Assembly (NCBI GenBank): GCA_024234735.1
Contig: JACKNV010000001.1
Span: 434,001-498,000 of the forward strand
DNA: 64,000 bases
Direction: 5' to 3'
From: Pseudomonadales bacterium
Lineage (GTDB): Bacteria > Pseudomonadota > Gammaproteobacteria > Pseudomonadales > Halieaceae
The notes below the pieces were generated by a model. The model saw only the letters and a program-made list of their open reading frames with translations, was not told where the DNA came from and did not search any database. Both the position numbers and the translations under genes were made by a program. Positions 35,175-44,438 of this stretch are shown one piece after another; positions within the stretch are counted from its first letter, which is position 1; the number at the start of each line of letters is the position of its first letter.

Positions 35175-38100
35175 GTGAAGAAACGTCTCGTTATCATATT
35201 GGCCGGTACCGGGCTTGTCATCGTGCTGGTGCTTGCCGCGGGGCTGGGATGGTTCGTCGGTCGTATCGACGACTTTCTTGTGCCGCCAGCCGATCCGTCT
35301 GGTCAACCCAGTGTTGCCACCTATGCGAAGTCGGTTGCCGCGCGCCCGGCGAGGCCGCTGGCGCGAATTGCGGAACGCTTCGACTGGGCATCCATTGCTT
35401 CCCCGCCGATCTCATCGCGTCCCTGGACCCGCTGGTGGTGGCCGGGCGGCGATGTCGATGCCACGAGCGTTGTCGAACAACTCGAATTACTGGCTACCGC
35501 CGGCTTCGGCGGTGTCGAGGTGCAGCCTTTTATCAGCGGCATGATCCAGTTCAGCGGCCTGCCGGTCATGGGGCGCGTCTACCAGTTCGACAAACCGTCC
35601 TACTATGAGGTGCTCAATGTCGCCATGGATGCGGCCGAGCGACTCGGCATGCAGTTTGACCTCACCCACTTCAGCGGCTGGCCACCCGGTGGCCCGGAAA
35701 TCAACCTGGAAGACAGCCTGACCCTCGTTGCCTATGGTGAAACCGAAGTGGAGGGGAGCGAGGGGGAATCGCAGCGTATCGGGTTGCCGACGCCGCGGCC
35801 CGGGGCAGGCGAGTATATTTTCGCCATGATGGAATTCGCGGGCACGGACTTCATGAATTTTGCCGTTGCCAACGCGCGCCTACTCAGTGTGGTCGCGGCG
35901 CGGATCGAGGGTAAAGGGCATTCCCCCAATCCCTTCGATCTCGACGATACGGTAACTCTCGACGCAGGGTCTCTGCAGGTGCTCACCGATAAAGTGCAGG
36001 GCGGGGTACTGGAGTGGGAGGCACCTCGAGGCCGATGGCTGGTTATAGCGAGCTACCTGATGCCCTCGGGAGAAGTTCCCATGGGCGCCGCCCAGCAACC
36101 CCAGGGTTTCGTGGTGGATCATTTGCGCCTGCCCCAGGTTATCGGCCACTACGAGTATGCGTTTGGCGATCGAACTGGCCTGCCGGTTCACTACGGTCGG
36201 GGAATGCGCGGCCTGTTCAACGACAGCCTCGAGTTCCGTCTCAAGCGCATGTCGGTCGAAGGTATCCTGGAGGAGTTCAGGGCGCGGCGCGGTTACGATC
36301 TGGAACCTTACCTGCCCTCCGTCTATGTCGAAGGTGTCGACAATGTCTATTTCAGGGAGCTGATGGGTATCCACGCCGCGCCCGAATTCGCCCTGACCCC
36401 GCTCGATAACCGCATTCGCCACGACTACCAGCAGACGCTCTCGGATCTGGTGATCGAGCGCTTCGTGGCAGGGTCGGCACAGTGGGCAGCGGAGCGCGGG
36501 TTGGCGTCACGGGGCCAGAGCTATGGAATGGATATCGATATCATCCGCGCACTGGGGGCCAATACGATACCGGAAACCGAACAGCTCTGGGCGGGTGGGG
36601 CAGATGTGGGGCTGAAGTTTGCCAGTTCCGCTGCCGCGTTGTACGGCCGGCCGCTGGTCAGCGCCGAGTCGTTTGTCTGGATCAACCGCGATTACACGCC
36701 CACTGCGAGGCGGGTCAAGGCAGCCGCCGATAAACTGTTCCTGGCCGGCATCAATCATATTGTCTACCACGGGACGCCTTATCCCTGGGATGCAAATGAC
36801 TCGGACGATTTCGGGGATGAGGGGTGGGCTCCCTTTTCAGGCCCGCAGAATCCGGCCCACTTTTCGACCAATGCCTCACCTGGCAACACCGCCCTGTGGC
36901 CGGACGTGCCAGCACTGAACGCCTATATCGCCCGCAGCCAGAACTTGTTGCGGCATGGCAATCCGGCGATCGATGTCCTGATTTATTACCCCTTCCTGGG
37001 TTTTCACGGGCCCAACCCGGATGCGGATCTCCAGGAGGCGCTGGTCGGCGGCGCGCTGCCTGATGCCGATCCGACCGAGGTAGCTGCTGAGTCGCCGCTG
37101 CTGACAGCGGGCAGGGAGCAACTGGAGCGCATCATCACTACCCCGCCCGCACAGGAGGACGAGCGCGTGGCGTGGATAAGCCGGTTGCAGCCATTGCTGT
37201 GGGAACTGGATCGGCGGGGTATTTCCTGGGGCTGGATCAACGACCACGCCCTGCAAAGTGGCAAACTGGCTGCCGGCAGGTTGAATGCTTCAGGGGGATC
37301 CTTCGGTGCGATTGTGTTGCCGAACGCCGGTCAGATCGAACTGGATACCCTCACCGCACTGCAAGGTCTTGCGCGGTCCGGGGTGCCGGTGTTCTTCAGC
37401 GGGAACCTGCCCGGTCGCCAGCCGGGCTTCCGGGAGGCGAAACTGCGCGATGCCGCGGTCCGCCAGGCTGTTGAAGAACTACTGGCCGGCGATGCGCGGG
37501 ACCTGGACTTCTCATCCGACGCGTGGGTGGCGGCCCTGGCGAGGCTGTCAACGGATACCGTCCGCTACCAGAATGACAGTGCAATCCGGCGCTATCGTCG
37601 GGTGCTCACGGGCGGTGGCGCCATCCAGTTTTTCAGCAATCTGGGTGCCGTGCCCGACACCGTCGAATTGCAGGTGGGCAGCGCGGAAGCGCTCTGGTGG
37701 TTTGATGCCGTGGATGGCGCCGCGTGGCCGGCCGAGCCCGTTAACGGCCGTTTGTCGCTGAGCTTGTCGGGATTTGAAAGTCGTTTCCTGATGGTGGGCG
37801 TACCGATGCCTGACACGCTGCCCAGGCGTTTGCCCGGTGGTATGGCCGTGCAACTGGCCTCGCAGCGCTGGTCGCTGACGGACTGGGATTTCGCCCTGGG
37901 CGACTACCGTGCCAAGGGGGCCACCTTGAGGGACTGGCGCGAGGTGGAGGCATTGCGCCATGCCCGCGGGCCCGGCCGTTATACCCACGCTTTTACCCTG
38001 CCTGGCAAGGCCCCCGGGGCACAGTACCTGCTCGATCTTGGCCTGGTGCAGGGCTCCGCGTCGGTGTCGGTCAACGGTGTGGAAGTTGGTCGCGCGAGCC

Positions 38101-38405
38101 TGCCGCCGTTCCTGCTGGATGTCACAGAAGTACTCGCGGTCGGTGTCAATGCGATCGAGGTGGATGTGCTGGCACCGCTACGCAATGCTTTTGTCGGCCT
38201 CGCCCTGGAAGGGGATGCCAGGTACAGTCATATGGAGGAATACCGGAACCAACTGGTTGCCGCCGGGTTGATTGGGCCCGTGGAAGTGCTGGAAGTCAGG
38301 CCCCCTCCAGCATTTGAAGAGGCGCGCGAGTCCGGTGAGCCGCGCCAGGCGGTGAATGGGGCTACCCGGCCATCTTCCGTTCCAGCCCCTCGATCAGCTC
38401 GTTGA
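35175..38405 (+). CDS. GH106-like alpha-L-rhamnosidase, membrane anchored
   Basis: This 1076-residue protein starts with a membrane anchor (residues 5-27, no clear cleavage site). The catalytic region opens with the family signature RPWTRWWWPGGDV, then GFGGVEVQPF, FDLTHFSGWPPGGP and GQSYGMDI. Length and layout match GH106 enzymes, whose characterised members remove alpha-L-rhamnose. The C-terminal 200 residues look like beta-sandwich modules, with LDLGLVQGSASVSVNGVEVG typical of a sugar-binding-like fold. GGAAGGAG precedes the GTG. Its 3' end overlaps the convergent TetR gene by 44 bases. The likely location is the periplasmic face of the inner membrane. It would trim rhamnose from an imported glycoside; the exact linkage is unknown. 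Confidence 0.8.
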   Translation: MKKRLVIILAGTGLVIVLVLAAGLGWFVGRIDDFLVPPADPSGQPSVATYAKSVAARPARPLARIAERFDWASIASPPISSRPWTRWWWPGGDVDATSVVEQLELLATAGFGGVEVQPFISGMIQFSGLPVMGRVYQFDKPSYYEVLNVAMDAAERLGMQFDLTHFSGWPPGGPEINLEDSLTLVAYGETEVEGSEGESQRIGLPTPRPGAGEYIFAMMEFAGTDFMNFAVANARLLSVVAARIEGKGHSPNPFDLDDTVTLDAGSLQVLTDKVQGGVLEWEAPRGRWLVIASYLMPSGEVPMGAAQQPQGFVVDHLRLPQVIGHYEYAFGDRTGLPVHYGRGMRGLFNDSLEFRLKRMSVEGILEEFRARRGYDLEPYLPSVYVEGVDNVYFRELMGIHAAPEFALTPLDNRIRHDYQQTLSDLVIERFVAGSAQWAAERGLASRGQSYGMDIDIIRALGANTIPETEQLWAGGADVGLKFASSAAALYGRPLVSAESFVWINRDYTPTARRVKAAADKLFLAGINHIVYHGTPYPWDANDSDDFGDEGWAPFSGPQNPAHFSTNASPGNTALWPDVPALNAYIARSQNLLRHGNPAIDVLIYYPFLGFHGPNPDADLQEALVGGALPDADPTEVAAESPLLTAGREQLERIITTPPAQEDERVAWISRLQPLLWELDRRGISWGWINDHALQSGKLAAGRLNASGGSFGAIVLPNAGQIELDTLTALQGLARSGVPVFFSGNLPGRQPGFREAKLRDAAVRQAVEELLAGDARDLDFSSDAWVAALARLSTDTVRYQNDSAIRRYRRVLTGGGAIQFFSNLGAVPDTVELQVGSAEALWWFDAVDGAAWPAEPVNGRLSLSLSGFESRFLMVGVPMPDTLPRRLPGGMAVQLASQRWSLTDWDFALGDYRAKGATLRDWREVEALRHARGPGRYTHAFTLPGKAPGAQYLLDLGLVQGSASVSVNGVEVGRASLPPFLLDVTEVLAVGVNAIEVDVLAPLRNAFVGLALEGDARYSHMEEYRNQLVAAGLIGPVEVLEVRPPPAFEEARESGEPRQAVNGATRPSSVPAPRSAR

Positions 38406-39084
38406 ACCCGGCATCGAGTATGTCATCGGATGTCAGCCTGGAGTGGAACGGCCGCAGTTTGTCGAGAACGAACTCTTGCTCAGCCGCTCCCAGTTCCTCG
38501 ATGTGGTTCAGGGACAGCGCCGAGTGGAAGGATGCGCCCATGCTCTCGAACATGATAAGCGCCACCGCCTGGCTGCAGAACAGGTATGAGGTAACAGCCA
38601 GTTCCTTGCCTCGCATACCCTCGTCGTACAGGGTACGGGATACGGTGACAGTCACCCGCAGCCAGCCGGCGGTCGTCTGGCCGTCAACGCCCAGGACTTT
38701 CAGGATGACAGGGTGGCGATCGGCGAGTTTGTGCACATCCTCCAGCCACCCCCGGAGTTTTTTCTGCCAGCTTTGCCCGGCGCGCGGGCGCCGCAGCTTG
38801 AAACCCATGCAGATCTCATCGGCGACGGCGCACAGCAGCGCCTCGCGACTGTTGAAGTAGTTGTAGAGCGCCATGGAGACGGTATCGAGCCGCTTGGCGA
38901 CGCGGGCCAGGGTAAAATTCTCTACCGGCTCCTCTTCCAGCAGTGCAATCGAAGCCGCCAGAATCGCCTCGCGGGACAGGCGAGCCGGACGGCCCACCCC
39001 GCGTGAGACTGCTTCCTGCTCCGTTTTTTTTCTTTTGCCCCGGGTGCTTTTCTTTGCGGTCTTCTCGGCTGGCTCTGCCACCAT
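38362..39084 (-). CDS. TetR-family transcriptional regulator
   Basis: The 240-residue protein has a basic leader (KKSTRGKRKKTEQ), then a TetR helix-turn-helix in FTLARVAKRLDTVSMALYNYF at about residues 57-77, and an all-helical ligand domain. The frame is open back to 39165, but the ATG at 39084 has AAGGGGA about 12 bases upstream and gives a normal length. It is divergent from the GH5 gene, and the only exact TTATNNATAA site nearby lies between them. This is the usual autoregulatory arrangement for TetR proteins, making it the leading candidate for the palindrome's binding protein. Confidence 0.87.
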   Translation of the reverse strand: MVAEPAEKTAKKSTRGKRKKTEQEAVSRGVGRPARLSREAILAASIALLEEEPVENFTLARVAKRLDTVSMALYNYFNSREALLCAVADEICMGFKLRRPRAGQSWQKKLRGWLEDVHKLADRHPVILKVLGVDGQTTAGWLRVTVTVSRTLYDEGMRGKELAVTSYLFCSQAVALIMFESMGASFHSALSLNHIEELGAAEQEFVLDKLRPFHSRLTSDDILDAGFNELIEGLERKMAG

Positions 39085-39528
39085 GGTCGCCACTGTCCCC
39101 TTCACAACCCTAAACCGCCGATTCCGGGCAGCCCGGTGAATAAATGCTACTGGATTTAATTGCAAGGGTTCATATTAAGGAAATTGTGCCTGGCGATGCA
39201 AGTCGTCAACGCCATGGCGCCACATCCGCTGGTCGCGATGCGCCAGGGGGAACAGCGCACCAGCGGAAAGTGGCGCGATACCCCCCGGGACAAGCGCCCC
39301 AGGAGCGTGGGCGATGTTCCGTCCCGCCCCCGTTCCAGATTTCCAGTGCCGGTTCGGTCGCTGACGGGAGGAGTGGATAGGGTGGTGGCGTCTCACGATT
39401 GTCTCGGTAGAGATTGACGCGAAGCGCTCCGGTGAATAATATTATCGATAAATAAATAAACAACTCCCGATACGAAAGTCACCGGGTTGAACACGCGGTA
39501 GTAACTTCGCTATGGCCCAATATTTCTC
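39085..39528. other. Divergent regulatory region between TetR and GH5 genes
   Basis: These 444 bases show no convincing gene. The AT-rich part at 39432-39465 carries the operator and presumably the GH5 promoter. Confidence 0.45.
39442..39451. promoter_or_regulatory. Predicted operator TTATNNATAA between TetR and GH5 genes
   Basis: TTATCGATAA is a perfect 10-bp palindrome and an exact motif match, followed by ATAAATAAAC. It lies 77 bases before the GH5 start and is well placed for control of both GH5 and TetR. Confidence 0.5.
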
Positions 39529-41259
39529 ATGACGTCGCCTCTGACCCGGCTCCCGTGGTGCCGCCTGCCATTGCTCGTCGCTGTGCTTGTCTGGTTCGCG
39601 TGCGCGCAAACCACACGAGCCGCGATTGCCGTCCCCCTTGATCAGCAGGGGCGTTGGCTGCTCGACCAGACCGGTAGAGTGGTCATGCTCCGCGGGGGCA
39701 ATTTAATGCTACCGGGTAACACTGGAGAGCAGGGCTCACCCGACGCGGAAACACCTCGCAAGCTGGCCGACAAGGGCTTCAACGGTGTCCGCCTGGTCCT
39801 CTTCTTCGATCGACTGATGCCGACGCCCGGTATCGTCGATGAGGATTATCTTGCTGAAATCTCCGACGCGGTGGCCGGTTACCGGGACGCCGGCGTATAC
39901 GTGCTGCTCGATGTGCACCAGGACGAGTACGGCCCCGCGGTCGGCATACGCGGTTTGCCCGCCTGGGCCACGTTCCCTGGCGAGTATGAGCCCCTGCGGC
40001 TGCCTTTTCCCGCCGGCTACTTCTCGGATCCCGCCATCCAGACCGCATTCGATAATTTCTGGCGCAATCATCCTGTTCCCGGAGCCGGTGCAGGTGTGCA
40101 GGACCTCTATATTGAAGGAGCGGCAGCCCTGGCGGCGCGTTTTCGCGACGAGCCAGCCGTGTTCGGTATCGATCTGATGAACGAGCCCTTTCCCGGCACG
40201 CGCTGCAACCAGCCGGACCCCCGAAGCGCCGACTGTCCCGAACTGGAGAAGGAATTGCTGGCACCGTTCTATAAACGTGCAGGCGAGGCGATTGCAGGGG
40301 TCGCGCCACGGATGGTCGTGTTCGTTGAGCCTTTCATGTTGCAGGGTGCGCTGGGCGTTCCCGTCGCGACGCCGCCGCCGGGTGTCCCGGCGAAACGGGG
40401 CCTGTCATACCACCAGTACGGAACCCTGGCGGATATCCGCAAACGCGGTAACGAGTTCGCAATGAGCAGTGCCCTGGCCACCGGTTCGGCGATTCTCAAC
40501 ACAGAGTGGGGGTTCACCAATGATCCGGCGGTGTGGACTGCCCAGGCTGAGGAGTTCGACGCCCTGCTGATACCCTGGCTGGCCTGGACGCGGGGCCCTT
40601 TCGCCCCGATTGTCGACGAGCGCATGCCGGCCGCGGGCAATGATAATCGCGAGGCGACGCTGAGAGCACTGGCGCGCCCTTATCCACGAGCCACTTCCGG
40701 CACACCGTTGTCCCTGGCATTCGACGAGGGCACCGGCATCCTGGACTACCATTACACTACCGCCCCGGTAGAGAGCGCGCTGCTGCGGAGCGACATCACT
40801 GAAATCGTGATGCCCTCGCCGAACTTTCCCGCCGGGTACACGGTAGAAATTTCCGGAGGCGGCGCGACTGTCGTATCCGAGCCCAATGCCGCTGTGTTGG
40901 TTGTCCGCGCTGCCGATAACGCGGGGGAGATTCATGTGCGGGCGGTACGCAGGGGGGTATTGGCCGGCTTGCCGCCCGTGGTCGCTACTACCGACCCCTA
41001 CACCCACCTTGCTGCTTCGGATGGCGTCGCAGGGGCCGATCGCAAGGCTTTGTCCACCGAGTCCATGGTCGGTGACCTGCTGGCCGATCCCCGGGCAAGG
41101 GCGATTCTCGAGCGGGAGGTGCCAGACTTGGTGAACTCGCCCCAGATCGGTATCGGATCGCAGATGAGCCTGCATGAATTACAGCGCTATGCGCCCGGGC
41201 TGTTGAGCCCGCAGGTGCTGGAACAAATCGACCGGCAATTGGCCGGATTACAGCCGTGA
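39529..41259 (+). CDS. Secreted GH5 glycoside hydrolase, endoglycoceramidase/steryl-glucosidase-like
   Basis: The 576-residue protein has a signal peptide (hydrophobic LPLLVAVLVWFACA, cleavage near TTRA) and a GH5 TIM barrel. Family landmarks are GFNGVRLVLFFDRLMP and VLLDVHQDEYG. E219 in LMNEPFPG is the acid/base and E326 in NTEWGF the nucleophile. The DVHQDEY and NEP blocks recall endoglycoceramidases, whose relatives cleave sugar from glycosphingolipids or steryl glucosides. A beta-sandwich domain follows from about residue 400. It is divergent from TetR and preceded by the operator. A substrate with a lipid aglycone is likely by family and setting, but cellulase-like specificities exist in GH5. 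Confidence 0.78.
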   Translation: MTSPLTRLPWCRLPLLVAVLVWFACAQTTRAAIAVPLDQQGRWLLDQTGRVVMLRGGNLMLPGNTGEQGSPDAETPRKLADKGFNGVRLVLFFDRLMPTPGIVDEDYLAEISDAVAGYRDAGVYVLLDVHQDEYGPAVGIRGLPAWATFPGEYEPLRLPFPAGYFSDPAIQTAFDNFWRNHPVPGAGAGVQDLYIEGAAALAARFRDEPAVFGIDLMNEPFPGTRCNQPDPRSADCPELEKELLAPFYKRAGEAIAGVAPRMVVFVEPFMLQGALGVPVATPPPGVPAKRGLSYHQYGTLADIRKRGNEFAMSSALATGSAILNTEWGFTNDPAVWTAQAEEFDALLIPWLAWTRGPFAPIVDERMPAAGNDNREATLRALARPYPRATSGTPLSLAFDEGTGILDYHYTTAPVESALLRSDITEIVMPSPNFPAGYTVEISGGGATVVSEPNAAVLVVRAADNAGEIHVRAVRRGVLAGLPPVVATTDPYTHLAASDGVAGADRKALSTESMVGDLLADPRARAILEREVPDLVNSPQIGIGSQMSLHELQRYAPGLLSPQVLEQIDRQLAGLQP

Positions 41260-41306
41260 CCGACGTTGCCGGTTCGGGGCCAGGACGTTAACAGGGAGAG
41301 ACAACC

Positions 41307-42290
41307 ATGCACGCGATCATCATCAACGAGACCGGTGGCCCGGAGGTGCTTCGCTACGGTGAAATCGAGACCCCTGAGCCCGGCCCGGGCGAACTGCGGG
41401 TGCGGGTCGCGTACGCCGGGGTCAACCCCGCCGACTGGAAGAACCGGCAGGGTATGCTGGCGATGTACCGCCCGTATGTATTTCCCTACATCATCGGCTT
41501 CGACGCCGCCGGTGTGGTCGACAAACTGGGGGAGGGCGTCACCGGATTCGCGGTGGGGGACAGGGTGTTCACGCCCACCAATCATGGCCAGGGCGGCCAG
41601 GGCAGTTACGCCGAGTACGCACTGGCGGCGACCGACAGGGTGGCGCACATCCCGGACGGCCTGGGCTTCGCCGAAGCCGCCGCACTGCCGGTGGCGGCAC
41701 TGACCGCATGGCAGGGCCTGTTCGACCGCGGTGGTGTCAAGGCCGGTCAGCGAGTAATGATCCATGGCGGCTCCGGCGGTCTGGGTAGCTTTGCGGTCCA
41801 GTTCGCGCGCTGGGCGGGTGCCCACGTGGCCGCCACCTGCAGTACTCCCAACGTAGACTACGTGCGCGGGTTGGGCGCGGAGCGGGTGATCGACTATCGC
41901 AAGGAGGACATCGCAGACGCACTCGCCGCTTGGGCCCCCGGCGGCCTCGATTACCTCATGGACGCGGTGGGCGTGAGTACCCTGCCCAATGGCCTGGACC
42001 TGGTACGTGCCGGCGGTACCTATGTGAGCATTCCCACGCTGAATGATGATGGCGACATCCCGGCATCCATGGCCGCGAGTGCGGCCAAGGGTGTCACCCG
42101 GGAATTTTCTGTTATGACCGACGTGGGCAGCGCCGCAACGCTGGCCCAGATTGCGCGATTGCTGGCGGAGGGGCATGTGAAGCTCCCACCAATCAAGGAA
42201 TACGCCCTGCGCGATGCCGCAGAGGCGCACCGGCAGATCGAATGCGGGCACACCCGCGGCAAGCTTGTCCTCAAGGTCGCCGACCTGTGA
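41307..42290 (+). CDS. MDR-family NAD(P)H:quinone oxidoreductase-like protein
   Basis: The 327-residue protein has the medium-chain reductase layout: a GroES-like N-terminal domain (AYAGVNPADWKNRQG) and a Rossmann domain with HGGSGGLGSFAVQFA near residue 153. It lacks the cysteine cluster for structural zinc and the catalytic zinc ligands, so it is the quinone-reductase/enoyl-reductase type that reduces activated double bonds with NADPH. GGGAGAG lies 6 bases before the ATG. It starts a five-gene plus-strand operon with a VOC protein and three SDRs. Confidence 0.85.
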   Translation: MHAIIINETGGPEVLRYGEIETPEPGPGELRVRVAYAGVNPADWKNRQGMLAMYRPYVFPYIIGFDAAGVVDKLGEGVTGFAVGDRVFTPTNHGQGGQGSYAEYALAATDRVAHIPDGLGFAEAAALPVAALTAWQGLFDRGGVKAGQRVMIHGGSGGLGSFAVQFARWAGAHVAATCSTPNVDYVRGLGAERVIDYRKEDIADALAAWAPGGLDYLMDAVGVSTLPNGLDLVRAGGTYVSIPTLNDDGDIPASMAASAAKGVTREFSVMTDVGSAATLAQIARLLAEGHVKLPPIKEYALRDAAEAHRQIECGHTRGKLVLKVADL

Positions 42291-42335
42291 GGCCAGCGTG
42301 TCTTCTTTTACCTCCACATCAACGGGAGTTCAACT

Positions 42336-42740
42336 GTGAATCATGAAACGAGCTTTGGTTTCACCAAGATTGTGGTCGACGACCTGGATGGTATCGCCGC
42401 GTTCTATGAACGGACGATGGGCTTTCGCCAGTTCCAGCGGGTACACGATACCGTTGCCGGTGAGCCGATCGAAGAAATCATTCTCATACACGGGGAGCAG
42501 ATGGGACAGAGCGTGCCGCTGATCGTCTGGAAATGGCCCGATCGGCCCGCGCCTGCGGATAGCGACGTGATTCTGGGCTTTCAGACCCGGGATCTGGACG
42601 CCCTGGTAAGCAGGGTGACCGATGCCGGAGGTGAGGTGATCGAGGCACCTCACGACAAACCGGATCACGGTGTTCGCGTGGCCTTTGCCAGGGATCCCGA
42701 GGGGCGATTGCTCGAGCTGGTGCAGATGCTCGACGCGTGA
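42336..42740 (+). CDS. VOC-family (glyoxalase/dioxygenase fold) protein
   Basis: The 134-residue protein is a single vicinal-oxygen-chelate unit with two beta-alpha-beta-beta-beta modules: FTKIVVDDLDGIAAFYERTMGF opens it and FARDPEGRLLELVQ closes it, the Glu being the usual last metal ligand. The initial metal ligand position is not obvious (FTKIV instead of a His/Gln), so metal binding is uncertain. GGGAG precedes the GTG start. Its place between a reductase and SDRs suggests an isomerase or small accessory enzyme. Confidence 0.78.
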   Translation: MNHETSFGFTKIVVDDLDGIAAFYERTMGFRQFQRVHDTVAGEPIEEIILIHGEQMGQSVPLIVWKWPDRPAPADSDVILGFQTRDLDALVSRVTDAGGEVIEAPHDKPDHGVRVAFARDPEGRLLELVQMLDA

Positions 42741-42774
42741 TCGCAAATAAGCAGTGTGGATAGAGGAGGCGGAG

Positions 42775-43590
42775 ATGGATCGTCTGAAAGGCAAAGTCGC
42801 CCTGGTGACGGGCGCGGGCAGGTTGGGCAATATTGGCCTGGCCATTTGTGAGGCATTCCTGCGCGAAGGCGCCAGGGGTGTCATAGGTACCGATCTGAGA
42901 ACAGACGAAGCCGAGGAGATCACTGGTCGTATCGCCTCGCAGTTCGGCAGCGGCCGCTTCCACCTGCTGCAACATGACGTCACGTCAGCCGGTGACTGGC
43001 AGCGCGTTGTCGCAGGTGTCACCGATGAGTTCGGTGCGCTCGATGTGCTGGTGAACAACGCCGGGATTTCGGTGCACGGCGGTATCGAGACCACCTCGCT
43101 GGATGATCTGCGCAAAGTGATGGCAGTCAATCACGACGCCCTGTTTCTCGGCATGAAGGCCTGCGCGCCTGAACTTGCGGCTGCGATTCAACGCTTCCCG
43201 GGGGGTGGTGCCATTGTCAACAATATCTCGATGTCCTCCTATATGGCCAATGCCAACAATCTCGCCTATCACGTGTCCAAATCGGCTGCACGGATGCTCA
43301 CCCTGTGCGGCGCCGTCGAGTTTGGTCCCAAAAAGATTCGCGTCAACTCCGTGCATCCCGGGCTCACTCTCACACCGCTGGTGAAAGAGAGCTTCGCAGA
43401 GTATGTGGCTGCCGGGCTCTGGCAGGACGAGGCGGCAGCCGAGGCGGCCATTGCCGGTATGGGGCCGCTGGGCGTATCCAGCCAGCCAGAGGACACGGCA
43501 CACGCTTTCGTATACCTGGCATCGGAGGAGGCGCGGTTCGTGACCGGGGCATCGCTGTGCCACGACGGCGGCATAGGGCTACGCTACTGA
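42775..43590 (+). CDS. Short-chain dehydrogenase/reductase
   Basis: This 271-residue SDR has an extended cofactor loop TGAGRLGNIG near residues 13-22, the motif NNAGISVHGG, and the catalytic pair Y165/K169 (YHVSK). ITGTDLRTDE carries an Asp for NAD(H). The start is the ATG at 42775, with GAGGAGG close upstream; the frame extends to 42754. It is the first of three consecutive SDRs. NSVHPGLTLTPLV is typical of hydroxysteroid/3-oxoacyl reductase-like SDRs. Confidence 0.86.
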   Translation: MDRLKGKVALVTGAGRLGNIGLAICEAFLREGARGVIGTDLRTDEAEEITGRIASQFGSGRFHLLQHDVTSAGDWQRVVAGVTDEFGALDVLVNNAGISVHGGIETTSLDDLRKVMAVNHDALFLGMKACAPELAAAIQRFPGGGAIVNNISMSSYMANANNLAYHVSKSAARMLTLCGAVEFGPKKIRVNSVHPGLTLTPLVKESFAEYVAAGLWQDEAAAEAAIAGMGPLGVSSQPEDTAHAFVYLASEEARFVTGASLCHDGGIGLRY

Positions 43591-43623
43591 AGCTTCAACA
43601 GACATGGGCGGAGGAGTGATCAC

Positions 43624-44394
43624 ATGACCGATAGGCTCAAGGGCAAGGGTATTATCGTCATCGGTGCCGGCAGCGGCATAGGCGCGGCGACTGTACGTCG
43701 GCTGGCCAGTGAAGGCGCGAGAGTCTGTGTCGCGGACATCAACGACGCAGGAGCGAGGGCGGTAGCCGACGAGGTGTCCGCCGGCGGCGGCGACGCCTTC
43801 CCAGTCCACATCGATCTCGCCGATGAGGCGTCCGTACAGGGCGCGGTCAGCGCCGCGGTGGCGCGGCTCGGTGGATTGGACGGAGCACACATCAATGCGG
43901 CCGACCTAGGGGCGATCATGGCAGACAGCGATGCCCTGAGCGTGGAGCTTGCCGTGTTTGATCGCACCATCCAGATCAACCTCCGCGGCCATCTGTTGTG
44001 CACGCGGGCGGTGCTGCCACACTTGCTGGCCCGCGGCGGTGGCGCCATTGTTTACACGACATCCGGAGCCTGTGACTCCGCCGAGCCTGTGCGGCCCGCC
44101 TACGCGACTTCGAAGAGCGGGCTCAACGCCTTGATGCGGCACGTGGCCGCCCGCTGGGGTCGGGAGGGTATCACCTCAAACTGTGTCGCTCCGGGGTTCA
44201 CTCTCACCCCGGAGATGGAGGCAAGTGGGAACCTGCCACCGGCACTGCTGGAGCAGATGCTGGCGCAGATTCCGGGGTCCCGCCTGGGACGCCCGGAAGA
44301 TATCGCCGGTGTGGTGGCAATGTTGCTGTCCGAGGATGGACGCTGGATCAACGGCCAGGTTTACCACGTCAACGGGGGCGCACTGATGCGCTGA
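43624..44394 (+). CDS. Short-chain dehydrogenase/reductase
   Basis: The 256-residue SDR has a cofactor motif reading IGAGSGIG (Ile in place of the usual Thr), VADINDAG with Asp for NAD(H), and catalytic Y160/K164 (YATSK). The NNAG motif is altered to NAAD. GGAGG lies about 9 bases before the ATG. It is separated from the preceding SDR by 33 bases, so is co-transcribed. The C-terminal WINGQVYHVNGGA is ordinary for the family. Confidence 0.85.
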   Translation: MTDRLKGKGIIVIGAGSGIGAATVRRLASEGARVCVADINDAGARAVADEVSAGGGDAFPVHIDLADEASVQGAVSAAVARLGGLDGAHINAADLGAIMADSDALSVELAVFDRTIQINLRGHLLCTRAVLPHLLARGGGAIVYTTSGACDSAEPVRPAYATSKSGLNALMRHVAARWGREGITSNCVAPGFTLTPEMEASGNLPPALLEQMLAQIPGSRLGRPEDIAGVVAMLLSEDGRWINGQVYHVNGGALMR

Positions 44395-44438
44395 TGTATG
44401 GGTTTATAGGATTCGATAACAGGAACGAGAGGAACCGA

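Noticed and set aside
39010..39045. T-rich run near the TetR start that looks like a terminator tail
   Set aside because: It is the antisense of the Lys-rich leader of TetR (KRKKTEQ, KKSTRG) and has no hairpin before it.
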